From Pseudomonas svalbardensis (GTDB lineage Bacteria > Pseudomonadota > Gammaproteobacteria > Pseudomonadales > Pseudomonadaceae), in the NCBI RefSeq assembly GCF_030053115.1, contig NZ_CP125619.1:2171001-2235000 (forward strand): 64,000 nucleotides of DNA, read 5' to 3'. Shown here in pieces: positions 52,248 through 61,594 of this stretch. The translations under genes and the position numbers were made by a program. Position 1 is the first letter of the stretch. Each line of letters begins with the position of its first letter. Under the pieces are notes generated by a model. It made no database searches and was not told where the DNA came from. It saw nothing but the letters and a program-made list of their open reading frames with translations.

Positions 52248-52625
52248 GGAAGGTTGAGCTCCAAGCGTTGCGACAAAGTCGGTAATTGTAACGGTCCCGG
52301 GTGCCGCCTGTCAGTTGCAGACTGTGTCTATTACGCAGGTTGGGCAAAATGTAGTGGTAAAGACAAAATCGGCCCGTTTTTTAGTAAAAATGACTGAATA
52401 TGTAGTGGCAAAACGACCGAGTGTTACGGAGGGTTACAGACAAGACGGTGTTGTCTACCAAAAAATGACTGCGCTGCAGGCCGCGGTTTCATTGGGTTTG
52501 AGCCATGCGTGATTTTTTTGAAGAGGATTTTGTTACTGGCCGTGCGACAGGCGCGCATTGCTACGGGAGGCACTCGGCGGCATAATGTAGCCCCTTTTTT
52601 CTGCCCCTACATGTGGAAGGTTCCC
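52248..52625. promoter_or_regulatory. mfd-gap intergenic control region
   Basis: 378 bases without a convincing gene; an open frame at 52315-52512 looks non-coding. Two direct copies of ATGTAGTGG(T/C)AAA begin at 52349 and 52400, 51 bases apart, and a third partial ATGTAG at 52585. A dyad AGACAA-N7-TTGTCT spans 52438-52456. The TGTAGT core recalls the half-site I remember for the RpiR-type regulator RccR, a known controller of gap in P. fluorescens; that link is tentative. Confidence 0.5.
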
Positions 52626-54074
52626 GTGACTCAGAAGCCCGACCAGTGTCTTGGTGAATGGATCGACCGTGAAGCACTCGCAGAAGCGATGATTCCGCTT
52701 ATCGGTCAGCTCTACCGCAATAACAACGTGGTGAGCTCGATCTATGGCCGCAGCCTGATCAATCGTTCAGTCATTGCGATTCTCAAAGCTCACCGCTTTG
52801 CTCGTCATCGTCAGTCTGATGACAGCGAATTGTCCGTCCACGAAACATTCCCGCTGCTCAAGGCAATGAGCGAGCTCAAGCTCGGCGCTGCTTCGGTAGA
52901 CCTGGGCAAGCTTGCAGTCAAGTTCAAGGCTGAAGGCAATGGCCGCACTGCCGAGCAGTTCGTCCGTGAAGAACTGGCTGACGTCGTTGGTCAGCAAAAT
53001 GTTTCCGCCCGCAAAGGCACCGACGTTGTTCTGTACGGCTTCGGTCGTATCGGCCGTCTGCTGGCGCGCATCCTGATCGAGAAAACTGGTGGTGGCGACG
53101 GCCTGCGTCTGCGCGCCATCGTTGTCCGCAAGGGCGCCGAGAACGATCTGGTCAAACGTGCCAGCCTGCTGCGTCGTGACTCGGTTCATGGTCCGTTCGA
53201 TGGCACCATCACCATTGATGAAGCCAACAACACCATTACTGCCAACGGCAACCTGATCCAGGTTATCTACGCGAAAAACCCGACTGAAGTGGACTACACC
53301 CAGTACGGCATCAAAGACGCGCTGCTGGTGGACAACACCGGTGTATGGCGTGACGCCGACGGTCTGGGCCAGCACTTGGCTTGCCCGGGTATCGACCGCG
53401 TTGTTCTGACCGCGCCTGGCAAAGGCAAGCTGAAGAACATCGTTCACGGCATCAACCACGGTGAAATCACCGCTGATGACAAGATCGTTTCCGCGGCTTC
53501 CTGCACCACCAACGCCATCGTGCCGGTGCTCAAAGCCGTCAACGACAAGTTCGGCATCATCAACGGTCACGTTGAAACGGTTCACTCGTACACCAACGAC
53601 CAGAACCTGATCGACAACTTCCACAAAGGCGATCGCCGTGGCCGTAGCGCCGCGTTGAACATGGTGATCACCGAGACCGGTGCTGCCACCGCTGCTGCCA
53701 AGGCGCTGCCTGAGCTGGCCGGCAAGCTGACCGGTAACGCGATCCGCGTTCCGACGCCAAACGTGTCGATGGCCATTCTCAACCTGAACCTTGAGAAAGC
53801 CGCCACCCGTGAAGAGATGAACGAGTACCTGCGCTACATGGCGCTGCACTCCGATCTGCATAAGCAAATCGACTACGTCAATTCGCAGGAAGTGGTTTCC
53901 ACCGACTTCGTTGGCTCGCGCCACGCAGGCGTAGTGGATGCTGAAGCAACCATCAGCCAAGACAACCGCGTTGTTCTGTACGTTTGGTACGACAACGAAT
54001 TCGGTTACAGCTGCCAGGTGGTTCGCGTGATGGAAGACATGGCCGGTGTAAACCCGCCTGCATTCCCGCGCTAA
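52626..54074 (+). CDS. gap: glyceraldehyde-3-phosphate dehydrogenase, long Pseudomonas type
   Basis: 482 residues from GTG 52626 (VTQKPDQCLGEWIDRE), chosen for GGAAGG 5 bases upstream. Residues about 1-130 are an extra helical N-domain; the GAPDH proper follows with VVLYGFGRIGRLLARIL, active-site Cys in SAASCTTNAIVPVLK, the catalytic His, and WYDNEFGYSCQVVRVM at the end. This 480-residue class occurs in pseudomonads beside a shorter GAPDH and is thought to serve gluconeogenesis. Monocistronic with a strong terminator. Confidence 0.94.
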   Translation: MTQKPDQCLGEWIDREALAEAMIPLIGQLYRNNNVVSSIYGRSLINRSVIAILKAHRFARHRQSDDSELSVHETFPLLKAMSELKLGAASVDLGKLAVKFKAEGNGRTAEQFVREELADVVGQQNVSARKGTDVVLYGFGRIGRLLARILIEKTGGGDGLRLRAIVVRKGAENDLVKRASLLRRDSVHGPFDGTITIDEANNTITANGNLIQVIYAKNPTEVDYTQYGIKDALLVDNTGVWRDADGLGQHLACPGIDRVVLTAPGKGKLKNIVHGINHGEITADDKIVSAASCTTNAIVPVLKAVNDKFGIINGHVETVHSYTNDQNLIDNFHKGDRRGRSAALNMVITETGAATAAAKALPELAGKLTGNAIRVPTPNVSMAILNLNLEKAATREEMNEYLRYMALHSDLHKQIDYVNSQEVVSTDFVGSRHAGVVDAEATISQDNRVVLYVWYDNEFGYSCQVVRVMEDMAGVNPPAFPR

Positions 54075-54090
54075 GCGTTAGCTGCACATG

Positions 54091-54125
54091 AAAACGCCCC
54101 GACTTTGGTCGGGGCGTTTTTGTTT
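54091..54125 (+). terminator. intrinsic terminator of gap
   Basis: AAAACGCCCCGAC-TTTG-GTCGGGGCGTTTT, 13-bp stem followed by TTTGTTTG, 17 bases past the stop. Confidence 0.93.
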
Positions 54126-54132
54126 GTGCGGT

Positions 54133-54169
54133 GATCGTTCTCACGCAGAGCGTAGGAACGATCTTTTTT
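54133..54169 (+). repeat. imperfect GATCGTTC palindrome with T-run
   Basis: GATCGTTC-TCACGC-AGAGCGTA-GGAACGATC followed by six T. Same sequence type as the perfect palindrome at 61566-61594. It may act as a second terminator after gap. A REP fragment CCTGTGGGAGC lies 2 bases further on. Confidence 0.7.
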
Positions 54170-54234
54170 ACCTGTGGGAGCATAATGGGTGGCCTTGGCG
54201 TTGTGTCAGGGAATGCCTGGGGGGGTGGGGATTG

Positions 54235-55248
54235 TTGAATAGGTGGCAAGGCGTTTTAATTTTTCTGTTCGGCGTCCTTTCAGGCTGCGGCAACGGCGAT
54301 TCCATGGAAAGCTTCGGCGGCCCGACCATGGGCAGCACGTATTCGATCAAGTACCTGCGCCATGCCGGGCTTCCCGCCCCGACCGAGGTCCGTGTTCAGG
54401 TCGAAAAGATCCTTGCTGAAGTCGATCAACAAATGTCGACTTACCGCAGCGACTCCGACATCGAGCGCTTCAACGATCTACCCGCCAACCGCTGTCAGAA
54501 AATGCCCCCGCCGATCCTCAAACTGGTGCGCGTCGGTGAGCGTCTGTCGGAACAAAGCGAAGGTTCTTTCGACCTGACGGTGGAACCGCTGCTTAACCTC
54601 TGGGGTTTCGGCCCGCAGGCTCGCGAGGAAAAAATCCCCGCGGCCCAAGCGCTGGCCGAAGTGCGGCAGCGAGTCGGTTACCAGCACCTGCGTATCGACG
54701 GCGATCAGCTGTGCAAGGACGCCGCGGTCGAGGTTGACTTCAACAGCATCGCCGCTGGCTACGCAGTCGACACGATTGCCGCGAAACTCGAAGCAATGGG
54801 CATCCACAACTACCTCGCCGAAGCCACCGGCGAACTCAAGGCCGCCGGCAAGAAACTCGACGGTTCACCGTGGCGCGTCGCCCTGGAAGAACCCCGCGAC
54901 GACCAGCAAGTGGCCGAGCGCATCATCGCCGTCGACGGCTACGGCGTTTCCACTTCCGGCGATTACCGCAACTATTTCGAGCAGGACGGTCGGCGTTATT
55001 CCCACACCTTCGATGCCCGCACCGGGGCGCCGGTCTCACACACCCTGGCGTCAGTCACGGTGATTCATCCTTCAGCGTTGATGGCCGATGGCTTATCGAC
55101 GCTGTTGCTGATTCTGGGGCCTGAACAGGGTTGGGATTACGCAGAAAAACATGACATCGGTGCATTCTTTGTGATTCGTGCCGATACAGGTTTCGTCACA
55201 CGAACCACGCAGGCTTTTGAACGCCTGAGTGACGGAAAAACCGAGTGA
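54235..55248 (+). CDS. apbE: FAD:protein FMN transferase (ApbE)
   Basis: 337 residues if the TTG at 54235 is used; a G-rich SD (GGGGTGGGG) ends 4 bases upstream. Start is uncertain: ATG 54304 would remove the lipobox LSGC. With it the protein is an outer- or inner-membrane lipoprotein facing the periplasm. Seen: GPTMGSTYSIKY, EVDQQMSTYRSDSDIERFN, FDLTVEPLLNLWGFGP, DFNSIAAGYAVD and TSGDYRNYFEQDG, the ApbE flavin-transfer motifs with the Mg-binding Asp/Ser region. It attaches FMN to Thr of NqrB/C, RnfG and similar. sthA follows about 200 bases on. Confidence 0.92.
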   Translation: MNRWQGVLIFLFGVLSGCGNGDSMESFGGPTMGSTYSIKYLRHAGLPAPTEVRVQVEKILAEVDQQMSTYRSDSDIERFNDLPANRCQKMPPPILKLVRVGERLSEQSEGSFDLTVEPLLNLWGFGPQAREEKIPAAQALAEVRQRVGYQHLRIDGDQLCKDAAVEVDFNSIAAGYAVDTIAAKLEAMGIHNYLAEATGELKAAGKKLDGSPWRVALEEPRDDQQVAERIIAVDGYGVSTSGDYRNYFEQDGRRYSHTFDARTGAPVSHTLASVTVIHPSALMADGLSTLLLILGPEQGWDYAEKHDIGAFFVIRADTGFVTRTTQAFERLSDGKTE

Positions 55249-55455
55249 TCACGGCGATTCAAGCAGCAAAGACTGGCGTTGTAGTGCAGGCAAAACTAGC
55301 CTACGACGCGACCAAGGGTTAATGTGCGCGGCGTTGACGCTTATATAGACTGTGTCCGGGTTCTGCACTGGCCCCAAATTGTTCCTTCACGCCGCAGATC
55401 GGCGTGATTTAGCCGCAGGTGCCGAGGGCGCCGCGGCCTGTTCTGAGGAGTATGC

Positions 55456-56850
55456 ATGGCTGTCTACAACTACGACGTGGTGGTGCTGGGTTCCGGCCCG
55501 GCGGGAGAAGGCGCGGCAATGAACGCCGCCAAAGCAGGGCGCAAGGTGGCGATGGTCGATAGCCGTCGCCAGGTCGGCGGCAACTGCACTCACCTGGGCA
55601 CCATCCCGTCCAAGGCACTGCGTCACTCGGTCCGGCAGATCATGCAGTTCAACACCAACCCGATGTTCCGGGCCATTGGTGAGCCACGCTGGTTCTCGTT
55701 CCCGGACGTTTTGAAAAGCGCCGAAAAAGTCATCTCCAAACAAGTCGCATCGCGCACCGGCTACTACGCCCGTAACCGCGTCGACGTGTTCTTCGGCACC
55801 GGCAGCTTCGCCGACGAGCAAACCATTGAAGTGGTTTGCGCCAATGGCGTGGTCGAAAAACTGGTGGCCAAGCACATCATCATCGCCACCGGCTCGCGTC
55901 CTTATCGTCCGGCGGACATCGATTTCCACCATCCGCGTATCTACGATAGCGACACCATCCTCAGCCTCGGCCACACCCCGCGCAAACTGATTGTTTACGG
56001 CGCCGGCGTGATCGGTTGTGAGTACGCTTCGATCTTCAGCGGTCTGGGTGTATTGGTTGAACTGGTGGATAACCGCGGTCAGTTGCTGAGCTTCCTCGAC
56101 TCGGAAATTTCCCAGGCCCTGAGCTATCACTTCAGCAACAACAACATCACGGTTCGCCACAACGAAGACTACGACCGCGTCGAAGGCGTGGACAACGGCG
56201 TGATCCTGCACCTGAAGTCCGGCAAGAAGATCAAGGCCGACGCCTTGCTCTGGTGCAACGGTCGTACCGGCAACACCGACCAGTTGGGTCTGGAAAACGT
56301 CGGCGTGAAGGTCAACAGCCGTGGCCAGATCGAAGTCGACGAGGCCTACCGTACCTGCAAGCCGAACATCTACGGCGCCGGTGACGTGATTGGTTGGCCG
56401 AGCCTGGCCAGTGCCGCTCACGACCAGGGGCGTTCGGCCGCTGGCAGCATCGTTGACAACCATAGCTGGCGTTTCGTCAACGACGTGCCAACCGGTATCT
56501 ACACCATTCCGGAGATCAGCTCGATCGGCAAGAACGAGCAGGAGCTGACTCAGGCCAAGGTGCCGTACGAAGTGGGCAAGGCGTTCTTCAAGGGCATGGC
56601 GCGTGCACAGATCGCCGGCGAGCCTCAGGGCATGCTGAAGATTCTGTTCCATCGCGAAACCCTGGAAGTGCTGGGCGTTCACTGCTTCGGTTATCAGGCG
56701 TCGGAGATCGTTCACATTGGTCAGGCGATCATGAACCAGCCGGGCGAACTGAACACGCTGAAGTACTTCGTCAACACGACGTTCAACTACCCGACCATGG
56801 CTGAAGCCTATCGGGTAGCGGCGTACGATGGCCTCAACCGGCTTTTTTGA
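55456..56850 (+). CDS. sthA: soluble pyridine nucleotide transhydrogenase
   Basis: 464 residues. FAD enzyme that moves hydride from NADPH to NAD+, burning surplus NADPH. FAD loop [19 protein letters not shown], then [19 protein letters not shown], where only one Cys remains of the disulfide CxxxxC of lipoamide-type enzymes; this is normal for SthA. NAD(P) site [38 protein letters not shown] near the C-terminus. SD GAGGAG 5-6 bases before the ATG. Confidence 0.97.
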   Translation: MAVYNYDVVVLGSGPAGEGAAMNAAKAGRKVAMVDSRRQVGGNCTHLGTIPSKALRHSVRQIMQFNTNPMFRAIGEPRWFSFPDVLKSAEKVISKQVASRTGYYARNRVDVFFGTGSFADEQTIEVVCANGVVEKLVAKHIIIATGSRPYRPADIDFHHPRIYDSDTILSLGHTPRKLIVYGAGVIGCEYASIFSGLGVLVELVDNRGQLLSFLDSEISQALSYHFSNNNITVRHNEDYDRVEGVDNGVILHLKSGKKIKADALLWCNGRTGNTDQLGLENVGVKVNSRGQIEVDEAYRTCKPNIYGAGDVIGWPSLASAAHDQGRSAAGSIVDNHSWRFVNDVPTGIYTIPEISSIGKNEQELTQAKVPYEVGKAFFKGMARAQIAGEPQGMLKILFHRETLEVLGVHCFGYQASEIVHIGQAIMNQPGELNTLKYFVNTTFNYPTMAEAYRVAAYDGLNRLF

Positions 56851-56854
56851 GTGG

Positions 56855-56885
56855 CTCCGGCCGGTGGCCTGAGCCGGCCGGGGAG
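56855..56885. terminator. GC-rich hairpin between sthA and the phosphodiesterase
   Basis: CTCCGGCCGG pairs with CCGGCCGGGGAG across about 9 bases. No T-run follows, so strength as a terminator is doubtful. Confidence 0.4.
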
Positions 56886-56892
56886 ACCGATT

Positions 56893-57615
56893 TCAGCAAT
56901 TCTCGAGCGTGGCGCTGGCCAAACCGGGAAAGTCTGTAATCAGGCTGTCAACGCCGAAGTCGGCGAGTCTGCGCATTAGCGCGGGCTCGTTGACTGTCCA
57001 TACCGACACATGCAGCCCCTGACGCTGCGCCTTCTGCAGGCGTTCCGGCGTACACAGGGTCCAGTTCAGCGCCAGAATCTCACAGCCATAGCTTTGCGCG
57101 ACCTTCAACGGGTCAAGCCAGGCGTACTCGGCCACCAATCCGCGGGACACATCCGGCACGAAGTCCAGCGCAGCTTTCAATACTTCCCGTGAACTCGAGG
57201 TGATCGTGACCTTGTCGAGCAGGCCGAAACGCTGAGCCATTTCGCGAATCGCCAGCACCGTAGTCGCGGCGCGGGTGCGTGAAGCGCTTTTGACTTCCAG
57301 TTGCCAGTGCTCGAAATCGCATTTCTCGAACAGTTCTTCCAGTGTTGGAATCGGGCACGGTTTAATCCAGCCCGGTCCGCCGGTGCGCGCATCGTAGGTC
57401 ACCAGCTCAGCCGCCGTGTGTTCGACGACTTTGCCGCGACGGTCGGTGGTGCGCTTGAGTGTCGGGTCGTGGATAACCATCAACTCGCCGTCCATGGACA
57501 GGTGCAGGTCCAGTTCGCAGCGGCGCACGCCGTGCTTGAGGCATTGCTGAAAGCTGGTCAGCGTATTTTCCGGTGCTTCGCCCTTGGCGCCGCGATGGCC
57601 GTAGATGAGAGTCAC
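56893..57615 (-). CDS. glycerophosphodiester phosphodiesterase (UgpQ/GlpQ type)
   Basis: 240 residues, no signal peptide, hence the cytoplasmic UgpQ-like class. GDPD signature at the N-terminus: IYGHRGAKGEAPENTLTSF with the catalytic His-Arg and the Glu/Asn, then ELDLHLSMDGELMVIHDPTLKRTTDRRG with metal ligands Glu-x-Asp and second His. The barrel continues with LEVKSASR and ends VWTVNEPALMRRLADFGVDSLITDFP. Hydrolyses phospholipid head-group diesters to glycerol-3-phosphate and an alcohol. Lies 14 bases after the PilZ gene, same strand; convergent with sthA. Confidence 0.93.
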   Translation of the reverse strand: MTLIYGHRGAKGEAPENTLTSFQQCLKHGVRRCELDLHLSMDGELMVIHDPTLKRTTDRRGKVVEHTAAELVTYDARTGGPGWIKPCPIPTLEELFEKCDFEHWQLEVKSASRTRAATTVLAIREMAQRFGLLDKVTITSSSREVLKAALDFVPDVSRGLVAEYAWLDPLKVAQSYGCEILALNWTLCTPERLQKAQRQGLHVSVWTVNEPALMRRLADFGVDSLITDFPGLASATLENC

Positions 57616-57629
57616 GGTTCTTCCTTAAA

Positions 57630-58211
57630 TTAAATGCCTGATTCGTTTTGTTCGCGGGCCAGGCGTCGTTCCTGGGCCTGCTTCTGCAAAATGTAGCGAG
57701 CCAGCAATTGGCGCTGGGCATCGGTCGGGTACTCGAATTCGGTACCGACGTCATAGCCGTCGCCTTTGCGATCGCAATGAGTGACGCGAGCTCGCAATAA
57801 GAGTCCGAGGGCTTGCGGCATTAGCACTAGTTTGACCGACAGGTGGGCGCCCTCGGCAATGGGCGTCGGATGCTGAAACTCGATCCCGCCTTCGGAAATG
57901 ATCACCGGCTGCGGCTCGCCGATCTGCCCGAGCACAGTGATTGCGATCACCTGGCTGAGCAAATCGATGCGTTTATTCTGGGATTTCAGGAATGCGGCGA
58001 GGTTCCGGTCGCGCTCACTGATCTGGCGCAACAGGTGCTGTGACTCGAATTCGCTCAGGTGCAGTTCGCTGAGCAAGTTGAACAGAGGGGAAGCATCCTG
58101 CAACACTTCCTGGCCTGCGGCTTCGGGAGCGGACAGGGGCCGAATTTCCAGTGCGATCGTGTCCTCGATACGGTAGTATTCGCGGCGATCTTCTTCATCT
58201 AATGTCGACAT
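57630..58211 (-). CDS. PilZ domain protein
   Basis: 193 residues. The RxxxR-like start of the PilZ motif is seen as RREYYRIED; the second half, normally (D/N)xSxxG, reads IISEGG and lacks the Asp/Asn, so c-di-GMP binding may be weaker. Strands ARVTHCDRKGDGYDVGTEF complete the barrel, and a C-terminal helix (RYILQKQAQERRLAREQ) follows. I recall the P. aeruginosa counterpart (PA2989) among the c-di-GMP-binding PilZ proteins. Divergent from lolC by about 95 bases. Confidence 0.85.
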   Translation of the reverse strand: MSTLDEEDRREYYRIEDTIALEIRPLSAPEAAGQEVLQDASPLFNLLSELHLSEFESQHLLRQISERDRNLAAFLKSQNKRIDLLSQVIAITVLGQIGEPQPVIISEGGIEFQHPTPIAEGAHLSVKLVLMPQALGLLLRARVTHCDRKGDGYDVGTEFEYPTDAQRQLLARYILQKQAQERRLAREQNESGI

Positions 58212-58305
58212 GGCGAACCCATGGTAGCGGCGGTGGTCTGAGTGTAAAGCTGGTTATCGACCCCCGCCACAAGGACGTTCCTTTTCCCTCCGAACAAGCC
58301 CCGAC

Positions 58306-59556
58306 ATGTTCAGACCTCTCTTCGTATTTATTGGCACGCGTTATACCCGTGCAAAGCGTCGCAATCATTTTGTGTCATTCATTTCCCTGACCTCGATGAT
58401 CGGGCTCGCCCTTGGCGTGGTCGTGATGATCGTGGTGCTGTCGGTCATGAACGGCTTCGATCATGAGATGCGCACCCGCGTGCTGGGCATGGTGCCCCAC
58501 GCGACCATCGAGTCCGGTGAACCGATCAGCGACTGGCAAAGCCTGGCCGCCAGGGTCAAGCAGAACCCGCAGGTGACGGCCGTGGCGCCGTTTACCCAGA
58601 TGCAGGGTTTGCTGACCAACAACGGCAAGGTCTCCAAAGTCCTGCTCAATGCCATCGACCCTGCGCTGGAACGGCAGGTCTCGATCATTGATAACTTCAT
58701 GCAGCAGGGCAAACTCGACGACCTGGCGCCGGGCAGCTTCGGCATCGTCATCGGTGACAAAGCCGCGGCCAAGTTGGGTGCGGCGATCGGCGACAAACTG
58801 ACGTTTGTGGCACCGGAAGTCACCGTGACCCCGGCCGGGATGTTCCCGCGCATGAAACGCTTTACCGTGGTCGGCATCTTCCATGTCGGCGCCGGTGAAC
58901 TGGACGGCTATCTGGGCATCACCAATCTGCAGGATCTGGCCAAGCTGAATCGCTGGAAACCGGATCAGGTCCAGGGCATCCGCCTGAAGTTCGACGACCT
59001 GTTCCAGGCGCCACGCGTGGCGTGGAGCATCGCTCAGCAACTCGGCGAAGACCATTTCTATGCCCGCGACTGGACGCGCACCCACGGCAATCTGTATCAG
59101 GCGATCCGGATGGAAAAAGCCATGATCGGTTTGCTGTTGCTGCTGATCGTCGCCGTTGCTGCGTTCAACATTATTTCCACGTTGGTGATGGTGGTGAACG
59201 ACAAGAAGGGCGACATCGCGATTCTGCGCACCCTTGGCGCCACGCCGGGTTCGATCATGGCGATCTTTATGGTGCAGGGCACCGTCATTGGTGTGGTCGG
59301 GACGCTGATCGGCGCCGTGGTCGGGATCTTCGCCGCGCTGAATGTCAGCGCCGCGATCTCGGCCCTCGAAGGGCTGATCGGGCACAAGTTCCTCAACGCC
59401 GACGTGTACTTCATCGATTACCTGCCGTCGCAAGTGCAGAGCCAGGATGTGTTGATGGTCTGCGCCGCCGCGTTGGTCCTGAGTTTCCTCGCCACCCTGT
59501 ATCCAGCCTGGCGTGCTGCGCGCACCCAGCCTGCGGAGGCGCTACGTTATGAGTGA
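58306..59556 (+). CDS. lolC: lipoprotein-releasing ABC permease LolC
   Basis: 416 residues. First membrane helix near residues 20-45 ([19 protein letters not shown]), a large periplasmic domain (about 45-265), then three helices with the MacB-type signature ([23 protein letters not shown] split over helix 2) and a C-terminal coupling region [14 protein letters not shown]. With LolD and LolE it extracts lipoproteins from the inner membrane and hands them to LolA. Its last 8 bases overlap lolD, so those two are coupled. Confidence 0.95.
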   Translation: MFRPLFVFIGTRYTRAKRRNHFVSFISLTSMIGLALGVVVMIVVLSVMNGFDHEMRTRVLGMVPHATIESGEPISDWQSLAARVKQNPQVTAVAPFTQMQGLLTNNGKVSKVLLNAIDPALERQVSIIDNFMQQGKLDDLAPGSFGIVIGDKAAAKLGAAIGDKLTFVAPEVTVTPAGMFPRMKRFTVVGIFHVGAGELDGYLGITNLQDLAKLNRWKPDQVQGIRLKFDDLFQAPRVAWSIAQQLGEDHFYARDWTRTHGNLYQAIRMEKAMIGLLLLLIVAVAAFNIISTLVMVVNDKKGDIAILRTLGATPGSIMAIFMVQGTVIGVVGTLIGAVVGIFAALNVSAAISALEGLIGHKFLNADVYFIDYLPSQVQSQDVLMVCAAALVLSFLATLYPAWRAARTQPAEALRYE

Positions 59557-60247
59557 GTTGGGCATGAGTGATAAAGCAATCTTGAGCTGCCGCAACCTGG
59601 GCAAATCCTACGAGGAAGGCCCGGAGTCGGTAGAGGTTCTGGCCGGTCTGCAACTGGAGCTGCATCCGGGTGAGCGCGTGGCGATTGTCGGTACCTCGGG
59701 CTCGGGCAAAAGTACCTTGCTCAACCTGCTGGGTGGCCTCGATACACCGACCAAGGGCAGCGTCTGGCTGGCTGGTGAAGAGCTGTCGGCGCTGAACGAA
59801 AAGGCTCGCGGTTTGCTGCGCAATCGGTCGCTGGGTTTCGTTTACCAGTTCCACCATTTGCTGCCCGAATTCACCGCGTTGGAAAACGTCTGCATGCCGC
59901 TGCTGATCGGCAAGACTGCGATCCCGGAAGCGCGTCAACGTGCGACAGCGTTGCTGGAGCGGGTAGGGCTGGGTCATCGCCTGGAACACAAGCCGGCCGA
60001 ACTGTCCGGCGGCGAACGTCAACGGGTGGCCATCGCCCGTGCCCTGGTGAACAAGCCAGGCCTGGTGATGCTCGACGAGCCGACCGGCAACCTCGACTCC
60101 CACACCGCCCAAGGCATTCAGGATTTGATGCTGGAACTCAGCACCTCGATGCGCACGGCGTTCCTGGTGGTGACTCACGACATGAACCTGGCTCGCCAGA
60201 TGGATCGCGTCCTGCATTTGCAGGAAGGTTACCTGACGCCCATCTGA
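59549..60247 (+). CDS. lolD: lipoprotein-releasing ABC ATPase LolD
   Basis: 232 residues from ATG 59549, which overlaps lolC; ATG 59564 (227 residues) is the alternative. Walker [11 protein letters not shown] at about 49-57, [16 protein letters not shown] (seen as [17 protein letters not shown]), signature [15 protein letters not shown], Walker [13 protein letters not shown], His in VVTHDMNL. It drives the LolCE permease. A strong terminator-like hairpin follows at once (60257-60297), before lolE. Confidence 0.96.
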   Translation: MSELGMSDKAILSCRNLGKSYEEGPESVEVLAGLQLELHPGERVAIVGTSGSGKSTLLNLLGGLDTPTKGSVWLAGEELSALNEKARGLLRNRSLGFVYQFHHLLPEFTALENVCMPLLIGKTAIPEARQRATALLERVGLGHRLEHKPAELSGGERQRVAIARALVNKPGLVMLDEPTGNLDSHTAQGIQDLMLELSTSMRTAFLVVTHDMNLARQMDRVLHLQEGYLTPI

Positions 60248-60256
60248 TTGACCGAA

Positions 60257-60297
60257 ACCCGGCGTACTGAACAGTACGTCGGGTCTTTTATTTTTAT
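60257..60297 (+). terminator. terminator/attenuator between lolD and lolE
   Basis: ACCCGGCGTACT (60257-60268) pairs over 12 bases, with one G-T, to AGTACGTCGGGT (60273-60284) around GAAC, followed by CTTTTATTTTTAT. It meets intrinsic-terminator criteria inside what is normally one operon. Confidence 0.8.
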
Positions 60298-60311
60298 ACG
60301 GTGCCCAGCGA

Positions 60312-61556
60312 ATGTTCAGACCGTTATCGATCTTTATCGGCGCGCGCTATACCCGCGCCAAGCGCCGCAATCGCTTTGTTTCCTTCATCTCGATGACCTC
60401 GATGATCGGCCTCGCCTTGGGCGTGCTGGCGATGATCGTGGTCCTGTCGGTGATGAACGGCTTCCAGCGCGAAATGAGCTCCCGCATCCTCGGCATGGTG
60501 CCTCACGCGACTATCGTCGGCGTCAATCCGATCGACGATTGGCAGCCCGTCGCTGCCGCCGCCATGAAGAATCCCGAAGTGACAGCCGCCGTGCCGTTCA
60601 CCGAGATGGAAGGTATGCTGTCCTACAAGGGGACGATGCAGCCGATCCAGGTCAGTGGCGTTGATCCGGCGCTGGAAGGCAAGGTGTCGATCGTTGCCCA
60701 GCACATTGTTCAGGGTCGTCTCGATGCCTTGAAGCCGGGTGAGTTCGGCGTGGTGATCGGCGAGATCACGGCACGCCGCTTCCGCTTGAACGTCGGCGAC
60801 AAGATCACCCTGATCGTGCCTGAAGTCAGCACTGCACCGGGCGGCATCACCCCGCGCATGCAGCGGTTGAACGTGGTTGGAGTGTTCAAGGTTGGCGCCG
60901 AACTGGACGGCTCCATGGCGCTGATCCACGTGGCCGATGCCGCGCAGATGCAGCACTGGGCGCCGAATCAAGTGCAAAGCGTGCGTCTGGCGGTGAAGGA
61001 TTTGTACGCTGCGCCGAAGGTTTCCAGCGATATTGCTGGCGGGCTGGGCACCGCTTACAAGGCTGATGACTGGACTCACACACAGGGCAGTCTGTTCAGT
61101 GCAATGAAGATGGAAAAAACCATGATCGGTTTGCTGTTGCTGATGATCGTCGCCGTGGCGGCGTTCAACATCATCGCAACCCTGATTATGGTGGTGAACG
61201 ACAAAGGCGCGGACATCGCGATCCTGCGGACCATCGGCGCTACGCCGCGGCAGATCATGGCGATCTTCATGGTGCAGGGCACCGTGATCGGGGTTGTCGG
61301 TACGTTGATTGGTGGTGTGCTTGGCGTGCTTGCGGCGCTGAACGTCAGTGAACTGGTGGGCTGGATGGAACGGGTCAGCGGGCAGCACATCTTCAGTTCA
61401 GACGTGTACTTCGTCAGTAACCTACCGTCCGAACTGCAGGGTGCGGATGTGGTGTTGATCTGCTCTGCCGGGTTCATTCTGAGCTTTCTCGCCACCGTTT
61501 ACCCTGCATGGCGTGCGGCGAAAGTCGAGCCGGCTACCGCGTTGCGGTATTCGTAA
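60312..61556 (+). CDS. lolE: lipoprotein-releasing ABC permease LolE
   Basis: 414 residues, same layout as LolC (N-terminal [23 protein letters not shown], periplasmic domain, three C-terminal helices, RAAKVEPATALRYS) and about half identical to it by eye. As the second gene it is taken as LolE; the LolC/LolE distinction rests on order. LolE in E. coli binds the lipoprotein, LolC binds LolA. Starts 64 bases after lolD, behind the hairpin, without a visible strong SD in the leader CCCAGCGA. Confidence 0.93.
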   Translation: MFRPLSIFIGARYTRAKRRNRFVSFISMTSMIGLALGVLAMIVVLSVMNGFQREMSSRILGMVPHATIVGVNPIDDWQPVAAAAMKNPEVTAAVPFTEMEGMLSYKGTMQPIQVSGVDPALEGKVSIVAQHIVQGRLDALKPGEFGVVIGEITARRFRLNVGDKITLIVPEVSTAPGGITPRMQRLNVVGVFKVGAELDGSMALIHVADAAQMQHWAPNQVQSVRLAVKDLYAAPKVSSDIAGGLGTAYKADDWTHTQGSLFSAMKMEKTMIGLLLLMIVAVAAFNIIATLIMVVNDKGADIAILRTIGATPRQIMAIFMVQGTVIGVVGTLIGGVLGVLAALNVSELVGWMERVSGQHIFSSDVYFVSNLPSELQGADVVLICSAGFILSFLATVYPAWRAAKVEPATALRYS

Positions 61557-61565
61557 GCCACTTAT

Positions 61566-61594
61566 GATCGTTCCCACGCAGCGTGGGAACGATC
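61566..61594. repeat. perfect 29-base palindrome
   Basis: GATCGTTCCCACGC-A-GCGTGGGAACGATC between convergent lolE and copS. The same element, degenerate, occurs at 54133-54169. It looks like a dispersed intergenic palindrome of pseudomonads and may end transcription from both sides, though without a T-run. Confidence 0.8.

Noticed and set aside
52340..52460. HexR operator upstream of gap
   Set aside because: HexR sites read TTGT-N-ACAA; the dyad here has the opposite order (ACAA then TTGT).
52315..52512. 65-codon open frame between mfd and gap
   Set aside because: It begins in the mfd leader, lacks an SD and spans the repeats upstream of gap; composition looks intergenic.
55567..55620. Loss of one redox Cys in SthA as a mutation
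   Set aside because: SthA proteins normally have GTIPSKAL in place of the second Cys, so it is not an anomaly.
58306..61556. lolC and lolE as a recent tandem duplication
   Set aside because: Paired paralogous permeases are the standard LolCDE arrangement.
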